Shown piece by piece: positions 1-10,752 of a stretch of DNA of 64,000 nt (position 1 is its first letter; each line of letters begins with the position of its first letter). Origin of the DNA: Paenibacillus sp. NAIST15-1 (lineage in GTDB: Bacteria; Bacillota; Bacilli; Paenibacillales; Paenibacillaceae); assembly GCF_001894745.1 (NCBI RefSeq), contig NZ_BBYF01000002.1, positions 186,001 to 250,000 on the forward strand, read 5' to 3'. The notes beneath the pieces were generated by a model that had not been told where the DNA came from, made no database searches, and saw nothing but the letters and a program-made list of their open reading frames with translations. A program made the position numbers and the translations under genes.

Positions 1-201
1 GGGGAAACGTTTGTTGAATACGTGACGCGTCAGCGAATGGAGCTGGCGATGTCATTGCTCCGCACAACAGACAAGAGCATTACACAGATTGGTGCGCTTG
101 TTGGATATTCAGAAAGACGGTACTTCTCCAAGGTATTCCAGAAGTACACAGGCAAGAAGCCGACGGAATATCGCGAGGATGCCGTTCAGACGGGAAAATG
201 A
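1..201 (+). CDS. AraC-family transcriptional regulator, C-terminal fragment (5' end outside window)
   Basis: Frame 1 is open from the first base to a TGA at 199-201 and gives 66 residues. They match the second helix-turn-helix half of an AraC/XylS DNA-binding domain: a stretch reading RMELAMSLLRTTDKSI, then IGALVGYSERRYFSKVFQKY, then the family signature TGKKPTEYR. The N-terminal effector or receiver part lies outside the window, so the inducer cannot be judged. The stop is about 50 bp before the NagZ-like gene with no visible terminator between them, so co-transcription is possible. In Paenibacillus such C-termini often belong to YesN-type response regulators; this is family knowledge, not visible here. 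Confidence 0.85.
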   Translation, partial: GETFVEYVTRQRMELAMSLLRTTDKSITQIGALVGYSERRYFSKVFQKYTGKKPTEYREDAVQTGK

Positions 202-250
202 TAACGCTTAAATGAATCACATCAAGAATTCACGATATGAAGAGGATGGG

Positions 251-1900
251 ATGAGTGAGATGAGTAAACTTCAACTGACGCTTGAGCAAAAAATTGGCCA
301 AATGGTGATGTGTGGATTCGCAACGACAGAGGTAAACGATAATATCCGTTCCTTGATTAAGGAGCACCACGTTGGAGGCATTATTTATTTCAAACGCAAC
401 GTGGTGAGCAAAGAGCAAGTAAGTGCGTTATCTCATCATTTGCAAGAGATTTCCGGAGAACAGACGAATATCCCGCTCTTCATTAGTATTGACCAAGAAG
501 GCGGTATGGTGGCACGGATCGACTGGGAGGATATTACGCTGATCCCAGGCAATATGACAATTGGAGCTACGCGCAGTGCTGAGCATGCTTATGAGGCTGC
601 ACGTATTTGCGGAGAAGAGATGCTCCGTCTTGGCATTAACATGAACTTTGCACCGAGCTTGGATGTGAACAACAATCCGGAGAATCCTGTAATCGGAGTT
701 CGTTCATACAGTGAACGTCCTGATCTGGTAGCTGAACTTGGAACTGCACAAATTCGCGGCCTGCAAGAGGCGAATGTGGCTGCAACAGCGAAGCATTTCC
801 CAGGACATGGCGACACGGCTGTCGACTCTCATCACGGCCTAGCCACTGTACCGCATGATGAGGAACGATTGGTTGCAGTTGAGCTTGCTCCATTTGCGCG
901 TGCGATTCAAGAGGGCGTGGATTGCATTATGACGGCGCATGTCATTTTCCCTGCATTTGAGCCGGATTCCATCCCAGCTACGTTGTCCCATAATGTGCTT
1001 ACGAAGCTGCTCCGCCACCGTATGGGCTATGATGGCTTGATCGTAACAGATTGCTTGGAAATGCATGCAATTTCGAAGGAAGTTGGTGTGGCTGAAGGTG
1101 CGGTGCGCGCAGTTGAAGCCGGTGCTGATATTTTGCTAGTCAGCCATACGTATGAAGAGCAAGTTGCATCGATTCAAGCGCTGTGCGAAGCTGTTCGTAC
1201 CGGTCGCATCGCTGAATCGCGCATCGACGAATCCATCGATCGTATCATTACCTTGAAAAATAAGCGTCATATGGGCGAAGAGACAGAAGTTCCAGAGGAT
1301 TTCACTTCATATTTCGCTACGCCTGAATCTAAGGCATTGGTTGATCGTATGTTCGAGGACAGTACGACGCTTGTTAAGGATGAGGCTGGTGCACTTCCGC
1401 TTGATCGCAGCGCGAAAACGCTTGTGATCTGGCCTCAAGTGCGTACTCGTTCAGAGGTCGATGATCTCATCGTACAGGAATATACGTTGGCATCTGCACT
1501 GCAACCACATATGAACGATGTGGAGCTGCTCCGGATTAACAATGATCCAGATTCCGTTGAAGTGGAAGAAATTTTGGCAAGCACAGAAGGATATATTCAG
1601 ATTGTGATCCTGACTTACAATCCAGTATCGAAGCTGCATCAAGGACAGGTTGATGTGGTGAATGCATTGTTAGCACGCAGCAATACACGCGTCATTGTTG
1701 CATCGACTCGCAATCCATATGATCTGAATCAATTCTCTGATGCACCTACGTACTTGTGTTGCTATGAGAACCGCCCTGCTGCAATGAAAGCTCTGGGGAA
1801 TGTGCTGCTCGGCCTGCAGGAGCCGAAGGGCAAACTGCCGGTTACGATTTCGGAGCAATACCCATTTGGGCACAGTGCTTCTTACGCGAAACAGCAATAG
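251..1900 (+). CDS. nagZ: Glycoside hydrolase family 3, NagZ-type beta-N-acetylhexosaminidase
   Basis: The 549-residue protein is a family 3 glycosidase of the NagZ type, which removes N-acetylglucosamine from peptidoglycan or chitin fragments during cell-wall recycling. The NagZ signature KHFPGHGDTAVDSHHG (about residues 180-195) carries the Asp-His dyad used as general acid/base. VTDCLEM near residue 267 holds the likely nucleophilic Asp. A C-terminal alpha/beta sandwich domain follows from about residue 390. I place the start at ATG 251, five bases after AGAGG; ATG 260 and the upstream ATG 212 are alternatives. No signal peptide is seen, so the enzyme is probably cytoplasmic, unlike the longer exported NagZ of Bacillus subtilis. 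A strong terminator follows. Confidence 0.9.
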   Translation: MSEMSKLQLTLEQKIGQMVMCGFATTEVNDNIRSLIKEHHVGGIIYFKRNVVSKEQVSALSHHLQEISGEQTNIPLFISIDQEGGMVARIDWEDITLIPGNMTIGATRSAEHAYEAARICGEEMLRLGINMNFAPSLDVNNNPENPVIGVRSYSERPDLVAELGTAQIRGLQEANVAATAKHFPGHGDTAVDSHHGLATVPHDEERLVAVELAPFARAIQEGVDCIMTAHVIFPAFEPDSIPATLSHNVLTKLLRHRMGYDGLIVTDCLEMHAISKEVGVAEGAVRAVEAGADILLVSHTYEEQVASIQALCEAVRTGRIAESRIDESIDRIITLKNKRHMGEETEVPEDFTSYFATPESKALVDRMFEDSTTLVKDEAGALPLDRSAKTLVIWPQVRTRSEVDDLIVQEYTLASALQPHMNDVELLRINNDPDSVEVEEILASTEGYIQIVILTYNPVSKLHQGQVDVVNALLARSNTRVIVASTRNPYDLNQFSDAPTYLCCYENRPAAMKALGNVLLGLQEPKGKLPVTISEQYPFGHSASYAKQQ

Positions 1901-1912
1901 AACTCATCTCGA

Positions 1913-1947
1913 GACCTGTACCGAGCGATCGGTGCAGGTCTTTTTTT
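1913..1947 (+). terminator. Rho-independent terminator after nagZ
   Basis: GACCTGTACCG pairs with CGGTGCAGGTC around a short loop and is followed by seven T residues. Confidence 0.93.
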
Positions 1948-2143
1948 GGATATGAAGAAAATGTAAAATCACAATGATTTCAGAAAATGAAATGTAAATA
2001 TTGACTTTCATTTAATATTCCTTAAAAAAAGAATGAAAAAATAGAAACTTTTTACCTAGTAATGCGTCTATAACTATGTTCAATCTACACATTGTATTAA
2101 CATTTCGAAATATAAACGATGGATGAGGAGTAGGACATTTACT

Positions 2144-4246
2144 ATGAAATCTTGGAAAAAGCTTTTCGTTGCCTGTGTAGCCGCAGTGCAATTGTTCACA
2201 GTAGTACCTGTGTTCGCTGCAGAGGGGACGACGAATACTGAGGTAAGTGGTACAGTCGAAACGGATAAGTCTTCAAATACTGCGGAAGACAGCAGCAATC
2301 AGGAAGAGAAGCAGCAAGACAACAAGCAAGTTTCGCAGGCACGTGTTCAATCCGTTCTACCTGGGGAATATGACAAGAATGTTGTTGTCCTAATTGCAGA
2401 CAGCAATAAGATCTATCAAGATGGGATTGAATACACATCTCCACAGCCGATTACGGTCAAGAAGGGCGTTTCCTATATCGCAATTCGTTCACTGATAGAT
2501 CGCTTTGGATTCAAGCTGGACTTTGATAACAAGACGAAGGAAACGATCATCAAGAACGGTGACAAAGAACTTCGTTACAAAATGGGAAGTACAGACTATC
2601 GGGTAAACGGTGTCTCTACAAAAATGAAGGGCGCTTCTTATATTTCAAATAGCGTATTCATGGTTCCAGTTACATCCGCGATGGATGCAATGGCAATTCC
2701 ATATAAGTGGGAACAAGCGTCGAAGCGCATCATCATTCAGCTTAGTGCTAAGCCAATTGCGAAGTTTAAAGTTGATCAGAAAGACATTATTGCAGGAGAG
2801 ACTCGTGTTACATTCACAGATCAATCCACGCATCCACGTGGCCGTCAGATTGTTGAAGTAGATTGGGACGGGAATCAAGAAATCTATGACGAGCCAGGCA
2901 CATATACGATTACACTGCGCGTACGTGATGAGGATGGGGAGTGGAGTGATCCGTATTCCCAGACAATTACGGTTACAAGACCGCATACACCGCCAGTAGC
3001 AAGCTTCCGTACGGATAAAACGACATATAAAATGGGTGAACCGATTAAATATGACGATTTGAGTACGGATGAAGAAGATACGGAATTGAAACGCGAGTGG
3101 GTGAACAAGCAACCGGCATTCTTCGAGCCGGGCGAGAAGACAATTACGCTCAAAGTGAAGAACAAGTACGGCCTTACGGCTGAAGTAAGCCAAACGATCT
3201 CCGTAACGGATGAAGTGCTGTACACGTTCGATGATTTTAATAAATTGTTCACACCACAAGGGGATAAATATCAAGTAGACGCTGGGTCTATTCTTGGTTA
3301 TAAGGAAATCAAACCAAAAGTGACCGAAGAACGCCGTGCATTGTACCGCGCGAACAGTCCAGAAGAAGTATTGAAAGATGGGATCCTATATCAAGATCGT
3401 GTTGCAGGCGGAGCGCGGATTTTTGCACACCATTTGAATTCGACCAATTATAATATGAAGTTTTACATTTTGGTCACGAACGTATCCGATGATCCGGCTA
3501 CCTTGACTATACAGCATCAAGGCTTTGCAGGGCCTAGTCCCAGTCCGCAAGATACAGGGATGAAGGCGACAGTTCGTTATTTCCAATCATTTGAGGATGG
3601 CAAAGCAACGGAAACAAAGTTGAAGCCGAATGAAACGAAAATTGTAGTACCAGAATTGAGCAATCCAACATTCAAACCAAGAGATGTGTTTACGTTATAT
3701 TCGGATTTCTACGGAGATAGTACGCTTGAATATACGATCGTTGCACTGGATGCAAAGAAGGATGTGTTAAAAGAATTCGCGAATTTGCCTCAGTTGCCGA
3801 TTGACGGGAAGCATATTCGTGGTACATTCGAAAATGCCGATCGTGTGTTCACGGTGGACGAAACAGTTGGCACTAAGGAAGAACGCCTGTTAATCGCAGA
3901 TAACAGTAGCGATAAGTACATTACCGGCTCCGACATGATGACGTTTGAAGATCGTCTAAATGCGGGCAATTATGGGGTATTGTATCGTATCCACCTGAAC
4001 AAGGTCGCGCCTAACACACTTATTGCCTTCAATTCGCGCGCAGGATCATATACGGGTGCAATATTAGTAAATGGTAAGGCTGTAAATACGCCGAATCAGG
4101 GATTGCTAAAAGGTTCGAATGAATCAAGTGTAGTCTATCGTACAGGAGATTATGAAGAAAAGGTTGAGATTTTATTCTCTCCTGCAGCAGGCAGCAGCTT
4201 ACCGGTCAATTTCACATTTATGCCACTTCCGAAGGCGAAGTCTTAG
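2144..4246 (+). CDS. Secreted stalk-domain (copper amine oxidase N-like) protein with PKD-like repeats
   Basis: The 700-residue product starts with a signal peptide (MKSWKKLFVACVAAVQLF, cleavage near VFAAEG). Residues about 80-190 form a copper amine oxidase N-domain-like stalk (IYQDGIEYTSPQPITV, YIAIRSLIDRFGF, MVPVTSAMDAM). Two PKD-like beta domains follow at about 205-275 and 280-355 (WDGNQEIYDEPGTYTITLRV, FFEPGEKTITLKVKNKYG). The last 340 residues resemble nothing I can name. I prefer ATG 2144 over ATG 2123 because it gives a clean signal peptide and lies downstream of GAGGAG (2125-2130). Stalk domains are abundant in Paenibacillus exported proteins and probably bind the envelope. The gene is monocistronic between two terminators. 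Function unknown. Confidence 0.8.
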   Translation: MKSWKKLFVACVAAVQLFTVVPVFAAEGTTNTEVSGTVETDKSSNTAEDSSNQEEKQQDNKQVSQARVQSVLPGEYDKNVVVLIADSNKIYQDGIEYTSPQPITVKKGVSYIAIRSLIDRFGFKLDFDNKTKETIIKNGDKELRYKMGSTDYRVNGVSTKMKGASYISNSVFMVPVTSAMDAMAIPYKWEQASKRIIIQLSAKPIAKFKVDQKDIIAGETRVTFTDQSTHPRGRQIVEVDWDGNQEIYDEPGTYTITLRVRDEDGEWSDPYSQTITVTRPHTPPVASFRTDKTTYKMGEPIKYDDLSTDEEDTELKREWVNKQPAFFEPGEKTITLKVKNKYGLTAEVSQTISVTDEVLYTFDDFNKLFTPQGDKYQVDAGSILGYKEIKPKVTEERRALYRANSPEEVLKDGILYQDRVAGGARIFAHHLNSTNYNMKFYILVTNVSDDPATLTIQHQGFAGPSPSPQDTGMKATVRYFQSFEDGKATETKLKPNETKIVVPELSNPTFKPRDVFTLYSDFYGDSTLEYTIVALDAKKDVLKEFANLPQLPIDGKHIRGTFENADRVFTVDETVGTKEERLLIADNSSDKYITGSDMMTFEDRLNAGNYGVLYRIHLNKVAPNTLIAFNSRAGSYTGAILVNGKAVNTPNQGLLKGSNESSVVYRTGDYEEKVEILFSPAAGSSLPVNFTFMPLPKAKS

Positions 4247-4292
4247 TTCATAGCACTGATCTTTTATTATAAATTGAATCATTTTTTTGAGA

Positions 4293-4334
4293 GGGGCTGT
4301 CCCTATTCCAATAGAATAGGGGCAGTCCTTTTTC
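4293..4334 (+). terminator. Rho-independent terminator after the stalk/PKD gene
   Basis: GGGGCTGTCCCTATTC pairs with the following AATAGGGGCAGTCC, and a T-rich tail follows. Confidence 0.88.
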
Positions 4335-4346
4335 TATACTTCGGGT

Positions 4347-4376
4347 TTGACTTTACAGCTAGTAATAGCGCATTAT
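4347..4376 (+). promoter_or_regulatory. Possible SigmaA promoter for the Fur-family gene
   Basis: TTGACT (4347-4352) is followed after 18 bases by CATTAT (4371-4376), a 4-of-6 match to the -10 consensus. The position, about 40 bp before the start codon, is sensible. No Zur or PerR box could be read around it. Confidence 0.35.
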
Positions 4377-4414
4377 AGTAGTGACGGGTTCCACATCATA
4401 GAGGAGGGACTTCG

Positions 4415-4879
4415 ATGCTGAAGACAGAACAAATTATAGAGAAAATGGCTGATTCAGGGATGAGAATTACGGATCAGCGTCGAACCTTGGCGAAGCTGTT
4501 CGCTGACACGAATGGATATTTAACACCTAAGGATGTATACGAATTTATGGGGAAGCGCTATTCCGGCTTGAGCTTCGACACGGTATACCGCAATTTGCGA
4601 ATCATGTTCGATCTAGGCGTTCTTGAGCAGGTAGTGTTCGAGGATGGAGTCAAGTTCCGCGTAACTTGTGCAGATGGGCATCATCACCATCACATGATAT
4701 GTTTGCAGTGTGAGAAGACGTATCCGATCCATTTCTGCCCGATGTCGCAGACCGATGTACCTGATCAATTTCAGGTCGTTCAACATAAATTCGAAGTGTT
4801 TGGATACTGCTCTACATGCACAGATAAGGATAATTCAACTTCTGTACCTAACCATAATACAGGTGGAACTGGGATATGA
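4415..4879 (+). CDS. zur: Fur-family metalloregulator, probably the zinc repressor Zur
   Basis: The 154-residue protein has an N-terminal winged helix ([32 protein letters not shown]) and a C-terminal metal-sensing domain. The domain contains a His-rich loop ([13 protein letters not shown]) and two CxxC pairs (CLQC, CSTC) that normally hold the structural zinc. I call it Zur rather than Fur or PerR because of the His cluster and because a near-perfect Zur box sits upstream of znuACB 4 kb away; this is inference. The start ATG 4415 follows GAGGAGGG. The stop overlaps the yidD start by four bases (ATGA), so the two are translationally coupled. Confidence 0.8.
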   Translation: MLKTEQIIEKMADSGMRITDQRRTLAKLFADTNGYLTPKDVYEFMGKRYSGLSFDTVYRNLRIMFDLGVLEQVVFEDGVKFRVTCADGHHHHHMICLQCEKTYPIHFCPMSQTDVPDQFQVVQHKFEVFGYCSTCTDKDNSTSVPNHNTGGTGI

Positions 4880-5187
4880 CGGAGGAAGAAGGCAAGCGAT
4901 GCAGTTCCTCAAGTGAGGACATTCCTAAGCGTGAAGATGACCAACGTCAAGTTCAACGGAGCCTAGGAACAAGGATGGCACAGGCACCAGTTCGAGTCTA
5001 CCGCAAATGGATATCACCGCTCAAACCGCCTACGTGCCGCTTCTATCCGACATGTTCCACTTATGCAATGGAAGCATTGGAAGTCCATGGGCCTGTGAAG
5101 GGCACATGGCTGACGATGAAGCGAATTGCCAAGTGCCATCCATTTCACCCTGGAGGCGTAGACAAGGTACCTCCGAAGCGTCCTTGA
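4876..5187 (+). CDS. yidD: Membrane protein insertion efficiency factor YidD
   Basis: The 103-residue protein contains the YidD core: [20 protein letters not shown] (about residues 40-59), [17 protein letters not shown], and [15 protein letters not shown] near the C-terminus. YidD is a small amphipathic membrane-associated protein that helps YidC/Oxa1 insert proteins. The first 32 residues are polar, charged and not conserved; an internal ATG (4972, [12 protein letters not shown]) would give a more typical length near 70 residues. ATG 4876 overlaps the zur stop, which favours coupled translation. Pairing with zur instead of the usual rnpA-yidC context is uncommon. Confidence 0.88.
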   Translation: MTEEEGKRCSSSSEDIPKREDDQRQVQRSLGTRMAQAPVRVYRKWISPLKPPTCRFYPTCSTYAMEALEVHGPVKGTWLTMKRIAKCHPFHPGGVDKVPPKRP

Positions 5188-5224
5188 CAGAGGGACAGTT
5201 CCTGATTTATATTTGAGGGTAGTT

Positions 5225-5548
5225 GTTGGATGCACATAATTGGAAATCGATATCTCCGAGGAACGGATAAGTAAGCTGAGAAGCCATTTCAGAGAGCCGG
5301 TATTGCTGGGAACCGGTATGGATGCTCTTCCGAACATGGTCCGGGAGGAACTGATGGTGAGCGAGTGATTGAGCTGCGTGAAGCAGGCTCTACCGTAAGC
5401 TGTTGGCGCATCATTCCCGTTAACGAATGCTTGATCGGCTACATACCGGTCACAATGAAGCCGCCTGTCGATATGTATGCAGGTGGGAAATTGGGTGGTA
5501 CCACGTGAGATACAGCTCTCGTCCCAAATTGGGCGGGGGCTTTTTCTG
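5225..5548 (+). promoter_or_regulatory. T-box riboswitch, methionine-specific, upstream of metS
   Basis: The leader carries the standard T-box parts. The distal Stem I segment has the AGAGAGCCGG...GCTGGG...CCGG loops. The specifier loop GAACATG has a Met codon at 5336-5338. The T-box sequence GGGTGGTACCACG is at 5493-5505, and a terminator stem (5514-5540) is followed by five T residues. T-boxes bind the cognate tRNA through the specifier codon; uncharged tRNA pairs with the T-box bulge, forms the antiterminator and switches the gene on. The AUG specifier and the downstream metS agree. This element accounts for nearly all of the 470-base gap between yidD and metS. Confidence 0.95.
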
Positions 5549-5591
5549 TTTATTGAAGCTTTTGTCGAAGCTTTGATTGAAACTCTAGTGA

Positions 5592-7670
<2,079 letters not shown>

Positions 7671-7736
7671 CAGAGGTTTGAACGAAATAAATAGGTGGCA
7701 GGCATATGTGGATGATTAGGATATGAATTGCCATAG

Positions 7737-7775
7737 AAAAAGGCCGGGATCTAAACGATTCCGGCCTTTATTTGT
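7737..7775. terminator. Bidirectional terminator between metS (+) and uppP (-)
   Basis: AAAAAGGCCGGGAT pairs with ATTCCGGCCTTTA. The A-rich left flank gives a U-run on the minus strand, so the element can serve both converging genes. Confidence 0.9.
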
Positions 7776-7784
7776 TGAACGTCA

Positions 7785-8606
7785 TTAATTCACGAAGAAT
7801 AGGACGAACAGTCCTGCAAATACACAATAGAGCGAGAACCATTTTAGATTGCCGCGTGCCATAATGCCCATGAACCATTTCAAAGCGAAGTAGGATGCAA
7901 CGAAGGAGCATACGAAGGCAAGCAAGTATGGAATCATCATTTGCCCCAGTGTCGGGTCTTTGATCATGTCCTTCCCTTCAAGAATCATGCTTCCTAGGCT
8001 GACCGGAATGTACAAGAAGAAGGAGAAGCGAAGGGCAGTTTCCTGCTTCCATCCCAGTGCCATCGCAGCAACGATTGTTGAACCGGAACGGCTAATGCCT
8101 GGAATGAGCGCAACCGCTTGCGCTAGACCAACGATGAACGTCTCGCCAAATGACAGATCTTTGTCTCCCTTGCGGCCGCGCAAGTTGCGTATCAGCCAGA
8201 GAGCTAGTGCAGTCACGAGCAGTGTTGCTCCGATAATTTTAACACCTTTGAACACATCTGCAATCGTATCCTTGAACACCACTCCGATAATCCCTGCTGG
8301 AATCGTAGCGAGAATTAAATAAATTACGAACATGAAGTCGTCTTTTGCATCCTGAGCGCGTGTGAACAGGAAGCGGAACGTATTTACGGTAAGCCGTACG
8401 ATATCTTTACGATAAATGAGCAAAATAGCTAGCAAGGAGGCAAAGTTGACGAGCACCTCAAAGCCGAGACCTTCGATATGTAATCCGAATAATCGCTCAG
8501 CAATAACCAAATGCCCGCTTGACGATACCGGTATTGGTTCAGTGAAACCCTGCACCAATCCAAGCACGGCATACTTCAGCCATTCGATCCAATCCAAATC
8601 ATTCAC
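7785..8606 (-). CDS. uppP: Undecaprenyl-diphosphatase UppP (BacA)
   Basis: The 273-residue polytopic membrane protein dephosphorylates undecaprenyl pyrophosphate so that the lipid carrier can be reused in peptidoglycan synthesis; extra copies give bacitracin resistance. Both family motifs are intact: [14 protein letters not shown] at residues 19-32 and [10 protein letters not shown] near residue 170. About eight hydrophobic segments are visible. The start codon is three bases after an AAGGAG-type site followed by TGA. The gene stands alone and is divergent from the zinc importer operon. The length is typical. Confidence 0.96.
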   Translation of the reverse strand: MNDLDWIEWLKYAVLGLVQGFTEPIPVSSSGHLVIAERLFGLHIEGLGFEVLVNFASLLAILLIYRKDIVRLTVNTFRFLFTRAQDAKDDFMFVIYLILATIPAGIIGVVFKDTIADVFKGVKIIGATLLVTALALWLIRNLRGRKGDKDLSFGETFIVGLAQAVALIPGISRSGSTIVAAMALGWKQETALRFSFFLYIPVSLGSMILEGKDMIKDPTLGQMMIPYLLAFVCSFVASYFALKWFMGIMARGNLKWFSLYCVFAGLFVLFFVN

Positions 8607-8650
8607 TCCTTAATTTCTTTTGTATATGGTTTTGAGCCTAGCGGTAGGAT

Positions 8651-8715
8651 AGGCACTCTATCATATTAGTATCGTCTATCAATGATGTCAAAGAGTAACA
8701 TGATAGAGAGTGCCT
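8651..8715. repeat. Imperfect inverted repeat between uppP and znuA
   Basis: AGGCACTCTATCAT (8651-8664) is the reverse complement of ATGATAGAGAGTGCCT (8700-8715) apart from a two-base insertion, with about 35 bases between the arms. It has no T-run and lies in the divergent intergenic region. It could be a small mobile-element remnant or a regulator site. Confidence 0.6.
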
Positions 8716-8783
8716 TACAATTTTGTCACATCTGCTTCCAATGAGTATGCAAGCAGGAAATTGGAATGGCAGAAAAGTTAGGA

Positions 8784-8812
8784 TTGACAAGGGAGAAAAG
8801 CCTTTTTATAAT
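8784..8812 (+). promoter_or_regulatory. SigmaA consensus promoter of znuACB
   Basis: TTGACA (8784-8789), a 17-base spacer and TATAAT (8807-8812) form a perfect consensus promoter. Start of transcription is expected near 8819, inside the Zur box, giving a leader of about 70 bases. Confidence 0.9.
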
Positions 8813-8817
8813 CTTAA

Positions 8818-8832
8818 TAGTAATCATTACGA
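8818..8832. promoter_or_regulatory. Zur box (zinc operator) over the znuA transcription start
   Basis: TAGTAATCATTACGA differs at one position from the Bacillus Zur box core TCGTAATNATTACGA as I recall it. It sits six bases after the -10, where a bound repressor would block RNA polymerase. Confidence 0.85.
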
Positions 8833-8887
8833 ATTACAGAAAATTAACATGCGTAACTACATAATTTGCGCAGAAGGAGTTATTCAT

Positions 8888-9871
8888 ATGAAGCTGAGAA
8901 GTAAATATAGAAGATTGCGTCATTCCTTGTTGACCCTGTGCTGCTTCGCATTGGTGTTGGCAGGATGTACACAAGGTTCTCAATCCGGTATTGTAGAAGG
9001 GAAACTGAATGTTGTCACGAGCTTTTATCCGATTGCATTTTTAACAGAACAAATTGGCGGCGAACATGTAAATACCATCAATCTCATTCCAACTGGGATT
9101 GAGCCACACGATTGGACACCAAAAAGCCGTGACCTGCATAATGCATCGAATGCCCAGCTGTTGCTCGTCAATGGTGCAGGCTTCGAAACATGGCTGGACG
9201 ATTTTTTGAAAGGCTTGGATTCCTCGTCTAATGTGAAGACAATTGAGGTAAGCAAGGGCATTCCCCTCATTGAGGCAGATGGAAGCGAGCACGAGCATCA
9301 CGAAGGAGAAGGCGATACTTCCGAACATGCGCATGAACATGAACATGGCAGCACAGATCCGCACACGTGGGTGAGTCCAAAATCCGCTTTGACGATGGCA
9401 AGCAATGTTAAGGATGCACTCGTTCAAGCCGATGGTGCGCATAAGGGTGAATATGAAGCTAATTATAAGCAGCTAAAGTCGAAGATTGAATCCGTAGATA
9501 AGTTATATACGGAGAAGCTAAGCTCGCTGAAGCAGCGTGAGATAGTGGTATCCCATCATGCATTTGGATACTTGTGCCAGGATTATGGATTGACGCAGCA
9601 TGCAATTATGGGCATTACGCCTGATGCCGAACCAAGAGCGCAAGATTTGGTGAAGCTCTCGAAGCTGGTGAAGGAGAAGGGGTTAAAGTACGTATTCTTT
9701 GAGGAGCTTGTATCGGATCAATTAGCGAATACACTGGCTGGTGAAGCGGGTGTGAGCACACTTGTATTGAACCCGCTTGAAGGCTTAACGAAGCAGCAAG
9801 CAGATCAAGGGGACAATTACGTAACGCTCATGGAACGCAATTTGCAAAATCTCCTTGTCGCGCTACAATAA
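8888..9871 (+). CDS. znuA: Zinc ABC transporter substrate-binding lipoprotein (ZnuA/AdcA family)
   Basis: The 327-residue lipoprotein captures zinc outside the membrane and passes it to ZnuBC. The N-terminus is a lipoprotein signal with lipobox LVLAGC. A His/Glu-rich loop (HEHHEGEGDTSEHAHEHEHG, about residues 135-154) is typical of zinc rather than manganese binders. Metal-site motifs are EPHDWTPKSRD, DPHTWVSPKSA, VSHHAFGYL and the C-terminal FEELVSDQ. The start ATG 8888 lies eight bases after AAGGAG; the reading frame stays open upstream to 8723 but passes through the promoter and Zur box, so the longer form is rejected. It is the first gene of znuA-znuC-znuB. Confidence 0.95.
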   Translation: MKLRSKYRRLRHSLLTLCCFALVLAGCTQGSQSGIVEGKLNVVTSFYPIAFLTEQIGGEHVNTINLIPTGIEPHDWTPKSRDLHNASNAQLLLVNGAGFETWLDDFLKGLDSSSNVKTIEVSKGIPLIEADGSEHEHHEGEGDTSEHAHEHEHGSTDPHTWVSPKSALTMASNVKDALVQADGAHKGEYEANYKQLKSKIESVDKLYTEKLSSLKQREIVVSHHAFGYLCQDYGLTQHAIMGITPDAEPRAQDLVKLSKLVKEKGLKYVFFEELVSDQLANTLAGEAGVSTLVLNPLEGLTKQQADQGDNYVTLMERNLQNLLVALQ

Positions 9872-9945
9872 ATGAGGAACGGATCAATGTCCGTTACCGA
9901 GAGTTGCACGGCTGGACGGTTCGTGCAAGGAAGAGAGAGGGCACA

Positions 9946-10701
9946 ATGAGCACAATGATGAATATGACGGACACCTGCCATAACCAGGTGATTTCAATAG
10001 AGGATGTTGGCTTTAGCTATGAAGGACAGACGGTTCTGCGCGATGTCAACTTCACCGTATATGAGCGGGATTTTGTAGGTGTTATCGGCACGAATGGCGC
10101 TGGCAAGACGACGCTCCTGCGACTGATGGTCGGTTTGCTGAAGCCCACCTCAGGGCAAATTAAACTGTTTGGAACGCCGATCAATCGGTTCAAGGAATGG
10201 GATCGGATTGGGTATGTGCCGCAGAAGAACTCCTTTAATCCATTATTTCCGGCGACTGTGATGGAGGTCGTACAATCCGGCATGTACAATCGCCGGCGAA
10301 TGTTCCGACGGCTGAAGCAGGAGGAAATCAATCAATGCCATGATGCGATGCGTGTGATGCGGGTTGAGGACTTGGCGGATAAGCGCATTGGGCAGTTATC
10401 GGGGGGGCAGCAGCAGCGGGTATTTCTAGCGCGAGCGATGGTGAACAAGCCTGAACTGCTCATATTGGATGAGCCTACAGTTGGGATCGATACGGAAACG
10501 CAAAACGATTTCTTCAACCTGCTGCAGCATCTGCATGAACATCACCATATGACCTTCATTATGGTTTCTCATGATATGGATCTTGTGAATTCATGGCTTG
10601 GCTGTGATCCGAAGGGGACATGCGGCAAGCTGAACTTCTACGTGAGGCATTCGCACAATGTGCAATGTTCAGAGCCGGATCTATCGCACGGTATACTCTA
10701 A
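9946..10701 (+). CDS. znuC: Zinc ABC transporter ATP-binding protein
   Basis: The 251-residue ATPase powers the zinc importer. Walker A is GTNGAGKTT, the signature is LSGGQQQR, Walker B is LLILDEP and the switch histidine is in VSHDMD. After the switch the protein has a Cys/His-containing tail (GCDPKGTCGKLNFYVRHSH, then CSEPDLSHG). I think similar tails occur in Firmicute zinc-importer ATPases, and they may add metal sensing; that function is inference. The start ATG 9946 follows a GAGAGG site; an upstream in-frame codon at 9904 lacks one. The gene lies 75 bases after znuA. Confidence 0.93.
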   Translation: MSTMMNMTDTCHNQVISIEDVGFSYEGQTVLRDVNFTVYERDFVGVIGTNGAGKTTLLRLMVGLLKPTSGQIKLFGTPINRFKEWDRIGYVPQKNSFNPLFPATVMEVVQSGMYNRRRMFRRLKQEEINQCHDAMRVMRVEDLADKRIGQLSGGQQQRVFLARAMVNKPELLILDEPTVGIDTETQNDFFNLLQHLHEHHHMTFIMVSHDMDLVNSWLGCDPKGTCGKLNFYVRHSHNVQCSEPDLSHGIL

Positions 10702-10752
10702 GGAAGACTGCTCCTTGCTCTGCATGGAATTGAATTAAAGGGGACGTTGTCA

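Noticed and set aside
2645-3274. Long minus-strand frame within the stalk/PKD gene
   Set aside because: It is a shadow of a convincing plus-strand gene with signal peptide and domain motifs; its own product shows none.
8723-8887. N-terminal extension of znuA
   Set aside because: The DNA contains the consensus promoter and the Zur box, and a perfect ribosome site and lipoprotein signal begin at 8888.
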